Positions 37,407 to 50,523 of a stretch of 64,000 nt of DNA are shown here, one piece after another. The position numbers and the translations under genes were made by a program. The stretch lies in NCBI RefSeq assembly GCF_954871325.1, contig NC_088779.1, positions 24,228,869-24,292,868 of the forward strand, in the 5' to 3' direction. How positions within the stretch are numbered: position 1 is the first letter of the stretch; every line of letters begins with the position of its first letter. The notes under the pieces were generated by a model. It made no database searches, had not been told where the DNA came from, and worked only from the letters and a program-made list of their open reading frames with translations. This DNA comes from Gordionus sp. m RMFG-2023. Its lineage: Eukaryota; Nematomorpha; Gordioida; Chordodea; Parachordodidae.

Positions 37407-37412
37407 AATAAA
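37407..37412 (+). terminator. Polyadenylation signal of the BACK-domain gene
   Basis: AATAAA about 70 bp after the stop codon. Confidence 0.55.
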
Positions 37413-39500
37413 TAACAAAATTTATTTATAGCGTATTGTAATATTTTTTTGGAATTATATATTCTATTTTTATTATTATATAAAAATTATTAGGGCCCCT
37501 TTATTCTCTTGAAATATATGTCAAAAACCGTGGAAAGAATTGCATATAGATTTGGCAGGGCCACTAGAATCTTATTAGTTAGTTTTAGTGGAATCTTTCT
37601 TATTGATTAGTTTTAGTGGTTTCTTATCCAAAATGTGAGGTATTTCAGTTGAAGATTACAACTTCCAATACAATTATTAGAAGGTATAAAATTTCAATTT
37701 TATTGCCTAGTGATGCAAAATCGCTCCACTCAAGCCAGCTGCCTCGAGGCTGAGTTAAAAAAACCAGCTCAACTTTGGGAGCTCGAGCCGAAAAAAATGT
37801 CTTTATCTTGGAACGCCAGTCGAAAAGTCGGTTCACCCTAAAATGCGAGCTGATGAAATTGGCTAAGGCTTGGAGCTCAAACCGAAAAAAAATGTTCAAC
37901 CTTACAGCGCGAGCCCACAAATTTGGATTAGCCTTAAAGTTTAAGCCATTAAATCGATTAGCTAATCGCTTTTATTTTTATTATAATGGCAATAGATATT
38001 CTTGCTACTGTATCATATATATAATTTCAGTGTATTACCGCTTAAAAATGAAACCTAATAATAATAATTTGACTTGTTATTATATTATTTGGCTATTTTC
38101 TAAGAAAAATAAATATCGATAGGAAAAATTTTTGTTTCTGAAAATATTAATTACGAAGTTAAACGTTTGTAATTTTTTTTTATTGGTAAGTATTATATAA
38201 CTAATTGTGTTGAGGAGCGAGATGGGTTAAGTGACACTTATCGCTTATTTAAAAAAGGTAGTTAATCATGTAAAATTATATCAAAACCAATTGCAATATT
38301 CAGTATCGTTTTTTTATTTATTATAGTTATATAAAAATTATTATTCAATAAATGTAAAAAATTTATCCCTTCCCTCTTGTTTTATTATATACAAATATAA
38401 TAAATTTTCCTATTACTTGGGAAACACTGACACATATAAACATATTTTTACATAATTTAAAAAAAAAATTGTATATAATTTCAAATATTTATATAAATTT
38501 TAAAATGATATAAATAATCATTTAAAAAAATGTGTTTCCATTCATCACATCTTCAAACAGGATATTTTCAATAGAAGAAATAAACATGTTTTCATTGATA
38601 ACTATAGTTAAAAGGGTGAAATAAAATAAAACTAACATCCTCATATGAATCTTATCGATAAAAGAAAAAAGGAAGATATAAATTTAATTATCTTGGCTGG
38701 GGAGGAAGAAAAAACAATATATTAATTATATATTTTTTTTTTTTAAAAAAATTCAATTATATCCATTCTTTTATAATAAAAATAAACATGATTTTATATA
38801 ATTTCTTCTTTTAATAGTAAACAAGATTTTAAAAATTCTATATTCCTAGAATCTTTCATAATTTAAAGTTAGAGGATATTTTAATTAATTGATACCTATA
38901 TTGATATATTGTGTTGATAATAATAATCCAGCTACTTAAAGTACCTAGACCCACCCACTTGGAATAATAAGTAAGATTACAATCAAAATATCTAAAGTAG
39001 CTTTTATTTGACATCTGTATTAATACTTTGAGTTGATAAAAACATTTCTGACTCCTCAAGACTTAGATACTTCAACTAGGAATAATAATTATACAATCAA
39101 AATATAATTAAATTAACTTTTATTTGAGGCCCATATAAATATCTTGCACGGATTCCCAGGTATAAACCCCGGGTGTGTGCTCCGGGTTCTTGCTCAAAGC
39201 AGGCCTGAGCACCATTACGACCAAACATATTAACAAAACTATACTCTTAGCCAAATATAATATAAAAGGTTTGTGAAAGATAATACACAAATTTTGAATT
39301 CAAGGCTGTGCCAATATTTTTAGCTGCACTCTTAGCTGATTATTTTTCGGATCTCGCTCAAAGGCTGGCTTGATTTTTGGCTTGCGCGCCAAGTTTGAGC
39401 CGTTTTTTTTGGCTTGAGCTCCAAGGTTGGACTGATGTTTTGGCTTGGGAACCAAAGTTGAGTTGATTTTTTTGACTTGTGTACCAAGGTTCAGACTATT
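37413..39500. other. Intergenic DNA with GAGC/GCTC-rich repeat blocks
   Basis: No gene recognised. Two GC-richer blocks, about 37720-37970 and 39130-39540, carry scattered AGCTCGAGCC, GGCTTGAGC and GGCTTGGAGCTC boxes. These look like subterminal repeats of non-autonomous hAT-like elements. I could not fix their ends or TSDs. Confidence 0.45.
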
Positions 39501-39549
39501 TTTTTGATTATGAACTCGGCTAAGCCGTTTTGAAATCTGCCATTTAAAA

Positions 39550-40095
39550 AATATTTCTTGGACGAATGCCTATAGTTATAAGAACGATTCGAAAACTTAA
39601 GGAAAAATATAGAGTTATGCGAGATTTTGGAATAGATTCTGAAAATGCTTTAAAAGATGTTTTGAAGACATACCGTATGAGTGAACATAGTATAGGTGGT
39701 CGAAGTCCTGCTAAGATAATGTTAGGCTGACAGAAAAAATCAATTTAGATTGGGATAGATAGGATACCCATAATGAAATAGAAAAATCGCTAAATTAAAA
39801 AATAATAATTGCAATTTAAAATGTAAGATACGAGATTTTAAAGATTCGCAACCTGTTTGGGTAGATAATAATATTATGTCAGGCTGGCGGAAAGGATTAT
39901 AGGTTCTAATTTGTTATATATTGTAGATTCTGCTGATATAACTGGGAATGAGTAGTCTCATCGAACATGATTAAACAGAGAGAGAGAGAAATTTGAACAC
40001 ATAAGTTAAAGAAACTACTGATTCAAGTAGTATTGGAGGATTAGAATTTCCAAGTATCGCGCAATGTTCACGAAATATCAACGTAAAGATTTATC
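39550..40095 (+). mobile_element. Ty3/gypsy-type integrase fossil
   Basis: Pieces resemble the C-terminal part of the integrase core of LTR retroelements, e.g. 'RTIRKLKEKYRVMRDFG' and 'YRMSEHSIGGRSPAKIMLG' (the 'YR.T.H..TG.SPA.L..G' pattern). It is broken, and no LTRs, gag or RT are seen nearby. An old remnant. Confidence 0.6.
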
Positions 40096-40864
40096 GAAGA
40101 ATGATATAAATTAATTTTGGCGAAATATAATATAGTGTATGTATCTATATTATTATTTTAGAATTATTTATATTATTATTATGTAAAAATTGTTAGTTTT
40201 AAAAATGATTATTATATAACAAATAAAAGTAGATTACATAATGCTAACAAAGTGTCCTAGATTTATATTATAATTAAATTAAATACAAATTTACATTGAT
40301 AATATGTTTACTTAGGTTTTAAAATATATCATATTCTCTGGATTTGAAGAAATTAATCTGTTTTTATTTACAGCATTTATTTTATTCAATTTCTTAATTA
40401 ATGAATAAAGAAAGATATTTTTCTTGTCACTCATGTTTTTGTGCTGAGATATTTTTATTGGTATAAATCTACACTAGTTTATATAAATTCTTGGAAAAAT
40501 AATTTATTATTATTATTTTTTTTAACAAATATGTTTATTTTAAATTCTAAATTTTATTGTTTACTTAAAAAATACTAATTTTTCCCCCAAATTCTCTTAG
40601 AGTGATATATTATATTGTACACATTTTTTGGAGAAAGGGGGATAGGACGGAATGTAGGGAAAATTTTTTATTGGCTTAAAACAATATTTGTGAGAAAACA
40701 CAAATTTTATATACTGGAAATTCCCCATTACCCTGCCTCCTGGCTGATCATTTGGTATATATTATAAATTTAATATTAGTTATAGTTAGTGGATAACCTA
40801 GTCATGTGGAACCTAATATTAATCATTCATTCACACAGTTATTTTAAATTTAATTTTTTGCTGC
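40096..40864. other. Upstream region of CPSF2
   Basis: AT-rich DNA without a recognised element. It should contain the promoter of the gene starting at 40865. Confidence 0.4.
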
Positions 40865-43800
40865 ATGACATCCATAATTAAATTTGAACCTTTATCTGGG
40901 GTTTATGATGAATCACCTCTTGCATATTTATTACAAATAGATGAATTTACGTTTCTTCTAGACTGTGGTTGGGATGAAAATTTTAATTTAAATCATATAA
41001 AAAATATAAAGAAGTAAATGTTAATAAATTTAATATATTAATTATCATCTATAATCAATTTACAAAGATATATTCATCAAATTGATGCAGTTTTACTATC
41101 ATACCCTGACCTGTATCATTTGGGAGCTTTGCCTTATTTGGTGGGTAAATGTGGCTTATTAGCTCCTATTTATGCAACTATACCTGTTTATAAAATGGGT
41201 CAAATGTTTATGTATGATATATATCAAGTAAATATTTTTAACATAGAAGCTAAAACAATTTTATCTCATATAAAGTCAAGGTATAATAATGAAAATTTTG
41301 ATGTCTTTTCACTTGATGATGTGGATACAGCTTTTGATCGTATTACTCAACTTAAATTTTCACAGACAGTTGGACTTAAGAGTTAATTTATAAAATAAAT
41401 TATAATAAAACTATCATTCAATAGTAATTATTTTAGATGGCATAATTTTATTTGATTACCTTATTTATATTATGATTTGAAATAATAAATTTTTTTAAAG
41501 TATAAAAAATGTAGTTTTCAAAACATATTTATTTAAATTTACATACAATGTTTAATATACATTTAATTCATTAAGGTAAGGGTCATGGTTTACAAATAAC
41601 TCCCATTTCTGCTGGACATATGATTGGGGGGACTATATGGAAAATAGTCAAAGATGGAGAAGAAGAAATTATATATGCAGTTGACTTTAATCACAAAAAA
41701 GAACGGTAATGTTATTGTTTTATTTAGTTGTATTTTATTTAGAATATTAGTATTTTGAGATAGCCTAAGCTAAAGTTTTAACTAATACTAAATAGATTAA
41801 ATGGGGAAATAATTAACAATATTAAGTCTAAATAAGGCTAAGTAAAAGTTACATTATTTCCTTTAGAATAAATCAGGAACTGATTTATTAAACCTATAGT
41901 TTTAATATGATTTGTAACACATTTGTCATTTATGTTTAACAATATTCTTATAAAATTATTTAATTTGCCCTAATTATTGAAAAAATATTTTTTGAAATTT
42001 ATTTAGAATATGATAATTTTAATATTTTTTTTGTCAAAATAAATTTGGCAAATTAAACAATTTTATAGGAATGTTGTTGCACACAAATGGAGAATCACAG
42101 TAAGTACTAATACCTTCAATTTTATATTGAAAATTTTTATGATCACTCTTAGAGTATTTAGATGATTCATAGTTTCCTTTCAACTTAACATATTTTCAAA
42201 GTTATGAAAATGCAATTTTATAATAATTTAATTAATACTTTTTTAATAAAATCAATACAGTCATTTAAACGGTTGCCAAATCTTGGAAAGTCTATCTAGC
42301 CGCCAAAATATTAAAGGTAACAAATAATTGATATTTATATAATGCTGTCTTCAATATTTTTTAAGACAGCTTAAGAATATTTTTCTTATTTAGACTATCT
42401 AGATTTTCTTCATTCAATAGAATATTTTAAGATGATTTCGTATATAATCATTATAAATTTTAGTATTGTTAAATTTATCTTAAAAATAAATGTGGCAGTG
42501 TTATAAATCTACAATGAACGGGTTTTCGAATTGCCCATATATAATGGTATAGAATATATAATTAGAATTTAAATTTTGCCTTTAATTTATTTATAAAGGT
42601 ATTGGCAGCAGCACTTTATCCACTGACAAACCATGCAGCTTGCTTATAACGGACACAATAAATGCACTCTACGAACAAAGCAGGCGACGGGTAAGGGACG
42701 AAGCCTTAGTGACAAAAATACTTCACACGCTCAGAAGTCAAGGCGGGAACGTTCTTTTACCCATAGATACAGCTGGTCGGGTTTTGGAAATCGCTCATCT
42801 ATTGGTTTGAACCCCCCCCCCCCACCACCCCATTATCTGCACTTATTTCTGTTTGAGCCTTGAAAATAAAACTATTTTGTTTAAAAATTTTCCCAGACAT
42901 AGTTATACGTATATTTATGCAGGAACCATTCTTTAAATTCCACTTAAAAAATATATTTACTATTTTATCGATAGGATCAACTATGGCGTAATCCCGATTC
43001 AGGGTTTGGTTCATATCCCCTTGTCCTCTTGAACAACGTTAGTTATAATGTAGTCGCCTTTGCTCAGTCGCAAATAGAATGGATGAGCGAAAAAATTTCA
43101 AAATCCTTGGTCATCAATAGTGATGGAAATATAAATTCTTCTTCCAGCCCAGATTTTCACAATTCCATGAATCAATCTCCTTTCCATTTCAAGCATTTGC
43201 TACTCTGCCATAGCCTGTCAGAACTCGATAAAATACCTGACCCTAAAGTAATTTATTTTATTTTATATTTAATTTTTTTTAACTTCATAAATGACTCTAC
43301 AATAAAACAATGAGTAATGCGATTTGCGATTATTGTTTTAACATTATCAATGTATCAATATTACCATAATAATATCTGATAATCATATAATTAATGTTTT
43401 CAAAGGTGGTGTTAGCCTCTAGCCCAGCCTTGGACAGCGGATTTTCAAGAGATCTTTTTTTGGAATGGTGTGGAAACTCTAAAAATTCTGTTATTCTAAC
43501 CGTCAGAACGACCCCTGGCACTCTGGCTAGAACCTTGATCGATGATCACACTGGTTCTATTAAGACGATAACGCTGGAAGTAATGAATATTTTATTTAAG
43601 TTAAAATTACTGGAAAGCTTAAAACAATCATTTTTATCTTTTATGTGGTCGGCTATAAGGCTCCAAATATATTTTTTGGAAGATATCTGAAAATATGTAG
43701 ATAGCGACTTATTTGGCCAAGAGAAAACATAGTGAAAACTGAATGAAGCTTAGAAAGAGTATATAAATTTTTTTGGGTCGAATAATATTCTAGAGCCCAT

Positions 43801-46800
43801 TTTTAAAAACCTAACCGCAAATCACAACTATAGGAACATAGTTATGCTAGACTGAACGGCTGAACCAAATCTAAAGACAGAACCTCCAAGGGGTATAACC
43901 CGAGAAAATCGGACCTCTGACCTTCATCATCAGTTATATAATCATAAGGTTATGCTTTCGTTTTACAAAAATATTATATGTTTTATAGTTATCATTTTAA
44001 AATATTTTTCATTGCTCATAAATATTTACATGCCTCCAAAGTTGAATTATGCGAATGATTTTTTTTTAAAAAAAGAAATAAATAGTAATAATTTATATAT
44101 ATATATTTTTATAGGTTAAGAAACGCGTTAAATTAGAGGGAGAAGAGCTCGTAGAATACATAAAAAAGAAAAGGTATAATAATCATAATCATCTCAACCC
44201 AATACACCCCTGGAGAAAACAAAAGAAACGATTATCTACAGAAGCTACAGAAGAACTAACCAGCACGGAGATCGACAAGTGAGGATAATTATCTCACCCC
44301 CTCCCCCCAATAATTTCCATTAATTAATAATATATGATTATGCTACATCGAGTCTAAAAAAATTGTGGCAAATGTTTGAGTATGGTCATCCATCTTTGTT
44401 TTGTTTATGTTATACTGGTTTTTTTAATTTAAAAATTAGAAAACCGGAAGAGAAGGCTTCGAAAAAATTATCCGATTCTGATTTCTCTACTGGTAGCGAT
44501 GATTCGGAACTTTCTAGCACATCCTCAAGTTCTGATGACTACGAAAGTCTAACTCGCGACGATAGTAATAAATCGTTTAGCTCCAAGAAAACTAAATCAC
44601 GACAGAGATTACCATACGATACTTACATAAAAGACGATGTAATATATTTAATGATATATGCTATACTCTAACTTCCAACTACAAATATTATGTGTATATA
44701 TTTTTATGTTAGAAAGATAGAAAGAAGGAGAATAATTTAGGATTGAATTGCAATACAGTTTACTCAATAATTTCGCATTTATATACTACTAATCTATTTG
44801 TCATGACAAAATCGACAAATCATTTTCTTATGAACTTTTTTTTGTGAAAAATAAATTAACAAGGTTTACATTGACGAATTACAAATAACCGATTTTAAGA
44901 GATATCGAAAACGATTGGTCATGTTTCCTTATGTCGAACACAAAGTTAAATGGGACGATTATGGGGAACCAATAGAGTTACTTCCTATATTATATTATTA
45001 ATTTGGAAACCTTGAACATTTATTATTAAGATGGAATCTGATAGCATTTTAAATTCACCATTTAAATTAAAGAATTATAATAATGACAACACATAACTTA
45101 TTATTATTTCGGAGATCTGGATGTCGAAATTTTAAGCCTAGCCTGGATTTTCAAATTTTTTTAAAACATTTTGGCCCATGTTTTGTAAAATGCCTTTAGC
45201 GGAAATTGAGTATTAAATGAAATGTTATAGTGGTCGATTATATTATTTTCCAATGATAAATTAATTTTTTACAAAATAGGTCCAGCCCCGTGTTTATGAT
45301 TTATAAAATAATAATTTTAACAGAATTTTATAAATGTATTCTTTTATATTTTTAACCCTTATTTTTTGTTTAAATATCCATTTTAGTCCAAACGACTTTA
45401 ATTTATTCGAGAAAATGAGCATAGCAGACGATAACACCAATAAAGTTGAAAACAATGATGCCACTAAAAAAGAAAATGAGAACAATAAATCTCCCAACGA
45501 CGTTAAAAATTTTACCTTTTGTAAGATGTTATTATTATTTTTCCCTCTTTTCATTGGCTTGTACATATAAATTTATTTACCTCCAATAAAAAGAGACAAT
45601 TTGATTTAAAAAAAAATTTTGCAAAATTATTTTAGCCGAACCTACAAAATGTATTTCGACCCCGAGAACCTTAAATATTCGAGCGTCAATCACTTTCATT
45701 GATTTCGAAGGCAAGTCCGATGGCGAATCCTATAAAAAAATCATATCTCAAATTAAGCCCAAACAATTGGTTGGTATTTAATATAAAGTTGATTTCCATT
45801 AATAAAGCAATCTATTTTTGTTAGTCCCACTGGTTTGTATTTTATGCACAAATCGAATAACAACATTTTGACTATCATATATTGGTAATATATGACAGTC
45901 AATGATTAGAAAAAGAGAAATAGCCAACCTTTCTTTCTTGACAAACTTGAATACATTTGCATATTAAAAGTATTATGTTCATATATATATATCATTTGTT
46001 GAAAGATCAATTAATAAATAATATTTAAATGAAATAACTAGTAATTATATTAAATTAATGTTTATTATGAATAATTATATTGGTATATTATAGTTATTTT
46101 ATATAAGGGTGTCAACAAATATAAGATATAGCTTCCATAACAAATACATATACGTTTTTTTGGTATATGATATTGACTACTTCATATTTGTATTATAATG
46201 ATATAAAAGGCCTCATTTATAGTAAACGCGTTATGTTCAAGCGTTGCGTTTAACGCAGCATTATACAAAATTAAGCCAATAAATAGGTATAAATATATAA
46301 ATATGAAGCGTTACGATAAAATTTGAAAAACAGCGATGCGTTGATTAAAAAAAATATACCATACGATTATAAAAATAATAGCGAATTCAATAAAAAACGT
46401 AATGATTTTTCTTAAATATTATAAATAATTATCTCTATTTTAACTTTATCTTAAACTAGTTTTTAAAACTGAATCAGCTCTAATAACTCAACGCTTGAAA
46501 ATAACGCAACCCAGTATTGGATATCTGATATTTGTTAAGACTTGATTATACCCAGATCAATCTTTTTATATTTTATGATAAGTAAACCAAATAAAAAACA
46601 AATATAAATCATATTTTTTTTAATTTAAAAAAATTAAAAAAATATCTTATATTCAAATCTTGGAAAAACAATTTCGAAATAAAAATACGAACTATTGGCT
46701 AGATTTTTTTTCTAGTTTATTATTTTTTTATAAAAATATTCATTAATCTTTTGAATTGAAGATATTGGTACACGGTCCTGAACACGCCACGATGGTTATG

Positions 46801-49800
46801 GCAGATTACTTTAAAAATCATCCTTCATTAGGTTTTTTTAAAACCTTTTATGATATTTATTTTATTTTAAATATAATTGAAATACACAGTGATAGACATA
46901 TTACTATAATAACTATTACCTAGTATCATACAAATATAGTTTTTTCTATGAGACGATATTTAATTTTTAAAAAATTTCAGTGAAAGTTTAGAGTTTTTTT
47001 TCCATCCATTTTTTAAGGAGAAGAAAGAAGGATAATCCCTATGTCTCATTTTATAGTAAACCCGAAATACCGCGATAAAGACGATGCGTAATTTACAAAA
47101 TACGCAATGTATTTATATAGCCATGCTAACGTTTATTGATAAATTACTCGTGGTTTGAGCGATATCTCGATATTTCGCGCTTACTATACGAGGCCCTTGA
47201 AGTTAAATCTTAAGCGTCAACATTATATTCTATTCGTTTCAGAAAAAATATCATTTACCAAAATATTTTATAGAAATTTTTTCTCAACAATATTCGAAGG
47301 TATACCTAAGAATAAAATATTTTGTCCAAAATTAAACGAGGTGCTTAACGCTACGCTAGAATCTCGGATATTTAAAGTATATATTAAAATTAAATTATAA
47401 ATAATAATTTTTTTTGCTAATTTATATTCCTCCCTTCCTTCTCTCATTAGATAGAATTTAAATCCAATTTTTAAAATAATTTTTAGGTAAAAATGAAGGA
47501 TTCGCTCACTAGTACTTTTCGATTTTCCAGATATAAAGGCATCGAATTGTCTAAATTAGACTCTAGCGTTGTGTATGAGCAAGATGAACATGATATCGAA
47601 AAAGGTGATTAGATAGATTTTCATATAAATTAAGGCCCTGCAGTTCGGTCCGAAAAAAAATTTGCCCGGTTTGGTACGAAACTTAAAGTTTTAAAATTAG
47701 GTCCGGTCCGCTCAAGCCTGACCTCGAGCGGGCGGATTCAGGCTGGTTCAATGCGAAGCCGTTTATATTCTTAGATAAAAAATTGACAAATTTTGATACT
47801 TAATTTATTAACCCATCTTTTTTAAAGTACAAATACGCATTATAGGTTTTGAATTGATTGGTGATGAATGTAAAATATTGAGTTTCCCATATTCAGTTCC
47901 TTACAATTTTTTTTCTTTCTCCAAAGATTATTTATATTTCATTGATGAGGTGTTTAATAATTTATTAATTCTTTACGAGAGTGGCCCTGCCCTGCTATTT
48001 TTTTATTTAGGTCTGACTCAATTTAAGCCAAAATGAATACGATTTAATCTGCCAACACAAACATATGTTAAGCTTAAAAATCACTTTAAATTCACACCTA
48101 TTGAGAAATATCATTTCACAAAATGGTGTTAGTTCCTCCTAGTTTAAGCTAGGCCTTAGGCTTTCTCAAAAAATACCAAAGATAAAATATATCAAACGTA
48201 CTCAAATCTCTTCCGAGAGAACTGCATTTGACCTGTTTTAACGAACAAGCCAGCCCACTCATTTTTAAAAATTTTTTAACCCACCCACCCATATTTTTTT
48301 TAAATCCCTCCCACACCCACTCTCCCATTTATCTATAAAATTTTGTTTGACCAGTCCACCCATTGTCTAAAAGTTATTATTGTTGGTTTGGCACTTTATT
48401 TATTTTAATATATTTTTAATTAAATTATAAAATACAATATTATGAAATAGAAAAATGTGAATTTTAATAAATAGAAGTCTCTTCTACGCGTTTCGCCTTA
48501 AAAATATTTAAAATTCACCCGCATAATTTAAAAAATATTTTTTAACCTGCCCGCCACCCGTTCAATGTAAATAATATTTTAGAAATCTCGTCCGAAGAAT
48601 GGGCGAGCGGGTTTTTAGTCAACCCATTGACCTCTAGTTTCCTCCACTTTTTCCTCTTAGCGACTTCACTGCTTTAAATTGATTCTATTTCATTGTTAAG
48701 TTCTTAAATAATTATTAGGTTAATGTAACTAAATATTATAAAATAAATGTCTGGCGATCCTAGAAAATATTTATATCTCAAACAAAATATTGGGTTCGAA
48801 ATATGTAGATCTAATCTTCTTTCCATGCATGACATTAGATAGAAAAATTGCTAATAATACCGTTAACAAACATAAAATATATTTAATTTTACAGCAGATA
48901 TATTATTCCTTAATGCAAGTTTAATAAATGATCTTGACGTAACCTTCTAATTTATTAATTTCTTTACTCTTTTCGCGAGAATATATTTATTTTAATGTTT
49001 TTATTATATATTGCATTATTCCACAATAGTATTTACATGCATTTCCTGCATTTGTGCCTTGGGGCAAGGAAAGAATAGTTTTAAAGCTTGCTATATTTTA
49101 GGTGTGGCCAAGAGGGTCACATAAGGGAGGATATGGAGGTCAGAGGAATTAGGAATTGGAAGGGGCTAGTAGATGTTTTAGGTATGGCAAGGATGATCAT
49201 TTATTAAGACTGAGATCAAGCCTTGGGTTGACCTTTCTCTAAGCAATAATTAATATAAATAACTTTATTGTAATAATCATATCAAAAGATAAAAATGACT
49301 AATTGCTGGTGATGGTTTACAATCACATCTCCAACCAGTGTTTGTTGAATAATTCTATCTCTAATAGTATTTAATTTCAATTCTAGATATTAATATATGA
49401 AAAAATAGTCCATTTTCCAGTAACTGAATAATTAATGGTTGACGTTGCCAGCTATAAAATATATCATGAAAACGTAAATCATGACAGTTATCATTATTTA
49501 TCATTATTTACAAAATCTTCAATTCATATTATATTCAAGATGGCGACAATCGGATTCCTTGTTTAGATGCTCCCAACCCTGAATCTACTGAAAATAACGA
49601 TGGGAACGTGAAGACCGGAACCCATTTTATTGGTGATATTAAGTTGACCGATCTTAAACAAATATTGATTTCTTCTGGACTTCAACAAGTCGAATTTATA
49701 GGACCAGTATTGGTCTGCAACGAGTTAATCGCTATCAGAAAGGTTATCATGTTTTTTAAAAAAAAAATTATTTTTATAGTATTACACATCTTATATTAAC

Positions 49801-50455
49801 AAATAAAGTTGGTAAATAGGAGTAGGACTGAACCAATTAGATATTTATTTTAACTATGATCCAATATCAATATTGGTGCAGCTCACAGCGAAGCCAAATA
49901 GTGGAAAATTTCCTGTTCTAGTAAATATCATTTTAATCTAATAAAAAATAATTTACCCCCCTCTTTCTATATATCAATACATCACTATAAACAATCATTT
50001 TAAATAAAAATAAGTAAAAATAAATAATTTTTTAAAATAAATATCGTAATTCAAATTTTTAGGAGAAAAGCTTTTATATATAAAAAAGTGAAAACCCAAA
50101 ATTATTTCTATAAAAATATAACATAGCTAAATGGATATAAAGATCCTCCAAAAAACCAACCTAATTATCCCCCCCCCTTTTCCCATAGGGAAATCCTGGG
50201 TACGCCTATGGTGCAGCCCTAAATAGTAGATAAAGGAAATAAATTCAGGCATAATATTTATTTAGACTAATTGTAAAATATATAAATCACTCACCTTAAT
50301 GATTAAAACTTGGATAATTAATAAAATTTAAAAAAATATATAATTTTTTGTTTATTTTATAGAATGAAGCAGGAAAATTAACTTTCGAAGGACCTATATG
50401 CAAAGATTATTTTAAAATAAGGGATATTTTTTATCAACAATTCGCAATTTTATAA
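40865..50455 (+). CDS. CPSF2: CPSF2 / CPSF100, cleavage and polyadenylation specificity factor subunit 2
   Basis: Seventeen exons: 40865-41013, 41068-41381, 41576-41705, 42261-42316, 42599-42804, 42975-43247, 43406-43579, 44115-44278, 44440-44638, 44864-44976, 45387-45520, 45636-45769, 46762-46831, 47300-47376, 47487-47604, 49540-49742, 50363-50455. All phases agree and give about 868 aa (human 782). CPSF100 is the inactive metallo-beta-lactamase/beta-CASP partner of CPSF73 in nuclear mRNA 3'-end cleavage. Matches: N-terminal '[23 protein letters not shown]' read as MTSIIK..LSGV, '[18 protein letters not shown]', '[13 protein letters not shown]', 'VDFNHKKER', '[20 protein letters not shown]', '[13 protein letters not shown]', '[13 protein letters not shown]', and C-terminal '[10 protein letters not shown]' and '[17 protein letters not shown]'. 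The zinc-binding HxHxDH is absent, reading SYPDLYH, as expected of a catalytically dead subunit. An acidic Ser/Asp-rich linker lies in exons 8-9. Exon 4 plus the start of exon 5 add about 15 residues not in the human protein. Confidence 0.96.
45770..46761 (+). other. CPSF2 intron 12, carrying a MITE-like inverted repeat
   Basis: A 992-nt intron. It contains an inverted pair, GCGTTATGTTCAAGCGTTG at 46228-46246 and its near-exact inverse at 46489-46507. The pair bounds a segment of about 280 bp rich in ACGC/GCGT words. Confidence 0.7.
46206..46520. mobile_element. Miniature inverted-repeat element in CPSF2 intron 12
   Basis: Ends share GCGTTATNTTCAAGCGTTG in inverted orientation, with one mismatch over 19 bp. 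A similar lead-in, 'tctcattttatagtaaac', recurs in the next intron at about 47040. TSD not resolved. No coding content. Confidence 0.6.
47605..49539 (+). other. CPSF2 intron 15, repeat-rich
   Basis: A 1.9 kb intron with CGGTCCG/GCGGGC-type GC-rich boxes at about 47635-47760 and CCCACCC/GGGCGAGCGGG boxes at about 48240-48640, resembling subterminal repeats of non-autonomous transposons. In CPSF2 of other animals an acidic linker is encoded near here. I found no exon for it and the flanking exons already join in phase. Confidence 0.5.
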
Positions 50456-50517
50456 GTTATATAAATAACATTTTGTACATAGTGTATAATATATATATAT
50501 AATTCGGCACGAATATG

Positions 50518-50523
50518 AATAAA
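50518..50523 (+). terminator. Polyadenylation signal of CPSF2
   Basis: AATAAA 63 bp after the CPSF2 stop codon. Confidence 0.65.

Noticed and set aside
42069-42099. Possible extra CPSF2 exon between exons 3 and 4 (AG before, GTAAGT after)
   Set aside because: It is 31 nt and would break the frame. Exons 3 and 4 already join in phase and match the human protein at 'NHKKER-HLNGC'.
45334-45570. 78-codon frame as a separate small gene
   Set aside because: Its central part is CPSF2 exon 11. The frame continues past a good GTAAGA donor only by chance.
47221-47299. Earlier acceptors for CPSF2 exon 14
   Set aside because: An acceptor near 47240 is also phase 1 but would add about 20 residues absent from the family. 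The acceptor ending at 47299 gives the expected spacing between 'VHGPEHAT' and 'CPKLNE'.
48200-48640. hAT-like element in CPSF2 intron 15 (CCCACCC and GGGCGAGCGGG boxes)
   Set aside because: The boxes look subterminal, but I could not find paired ends or a TSD, so I list it only as a repeat-rich intron.
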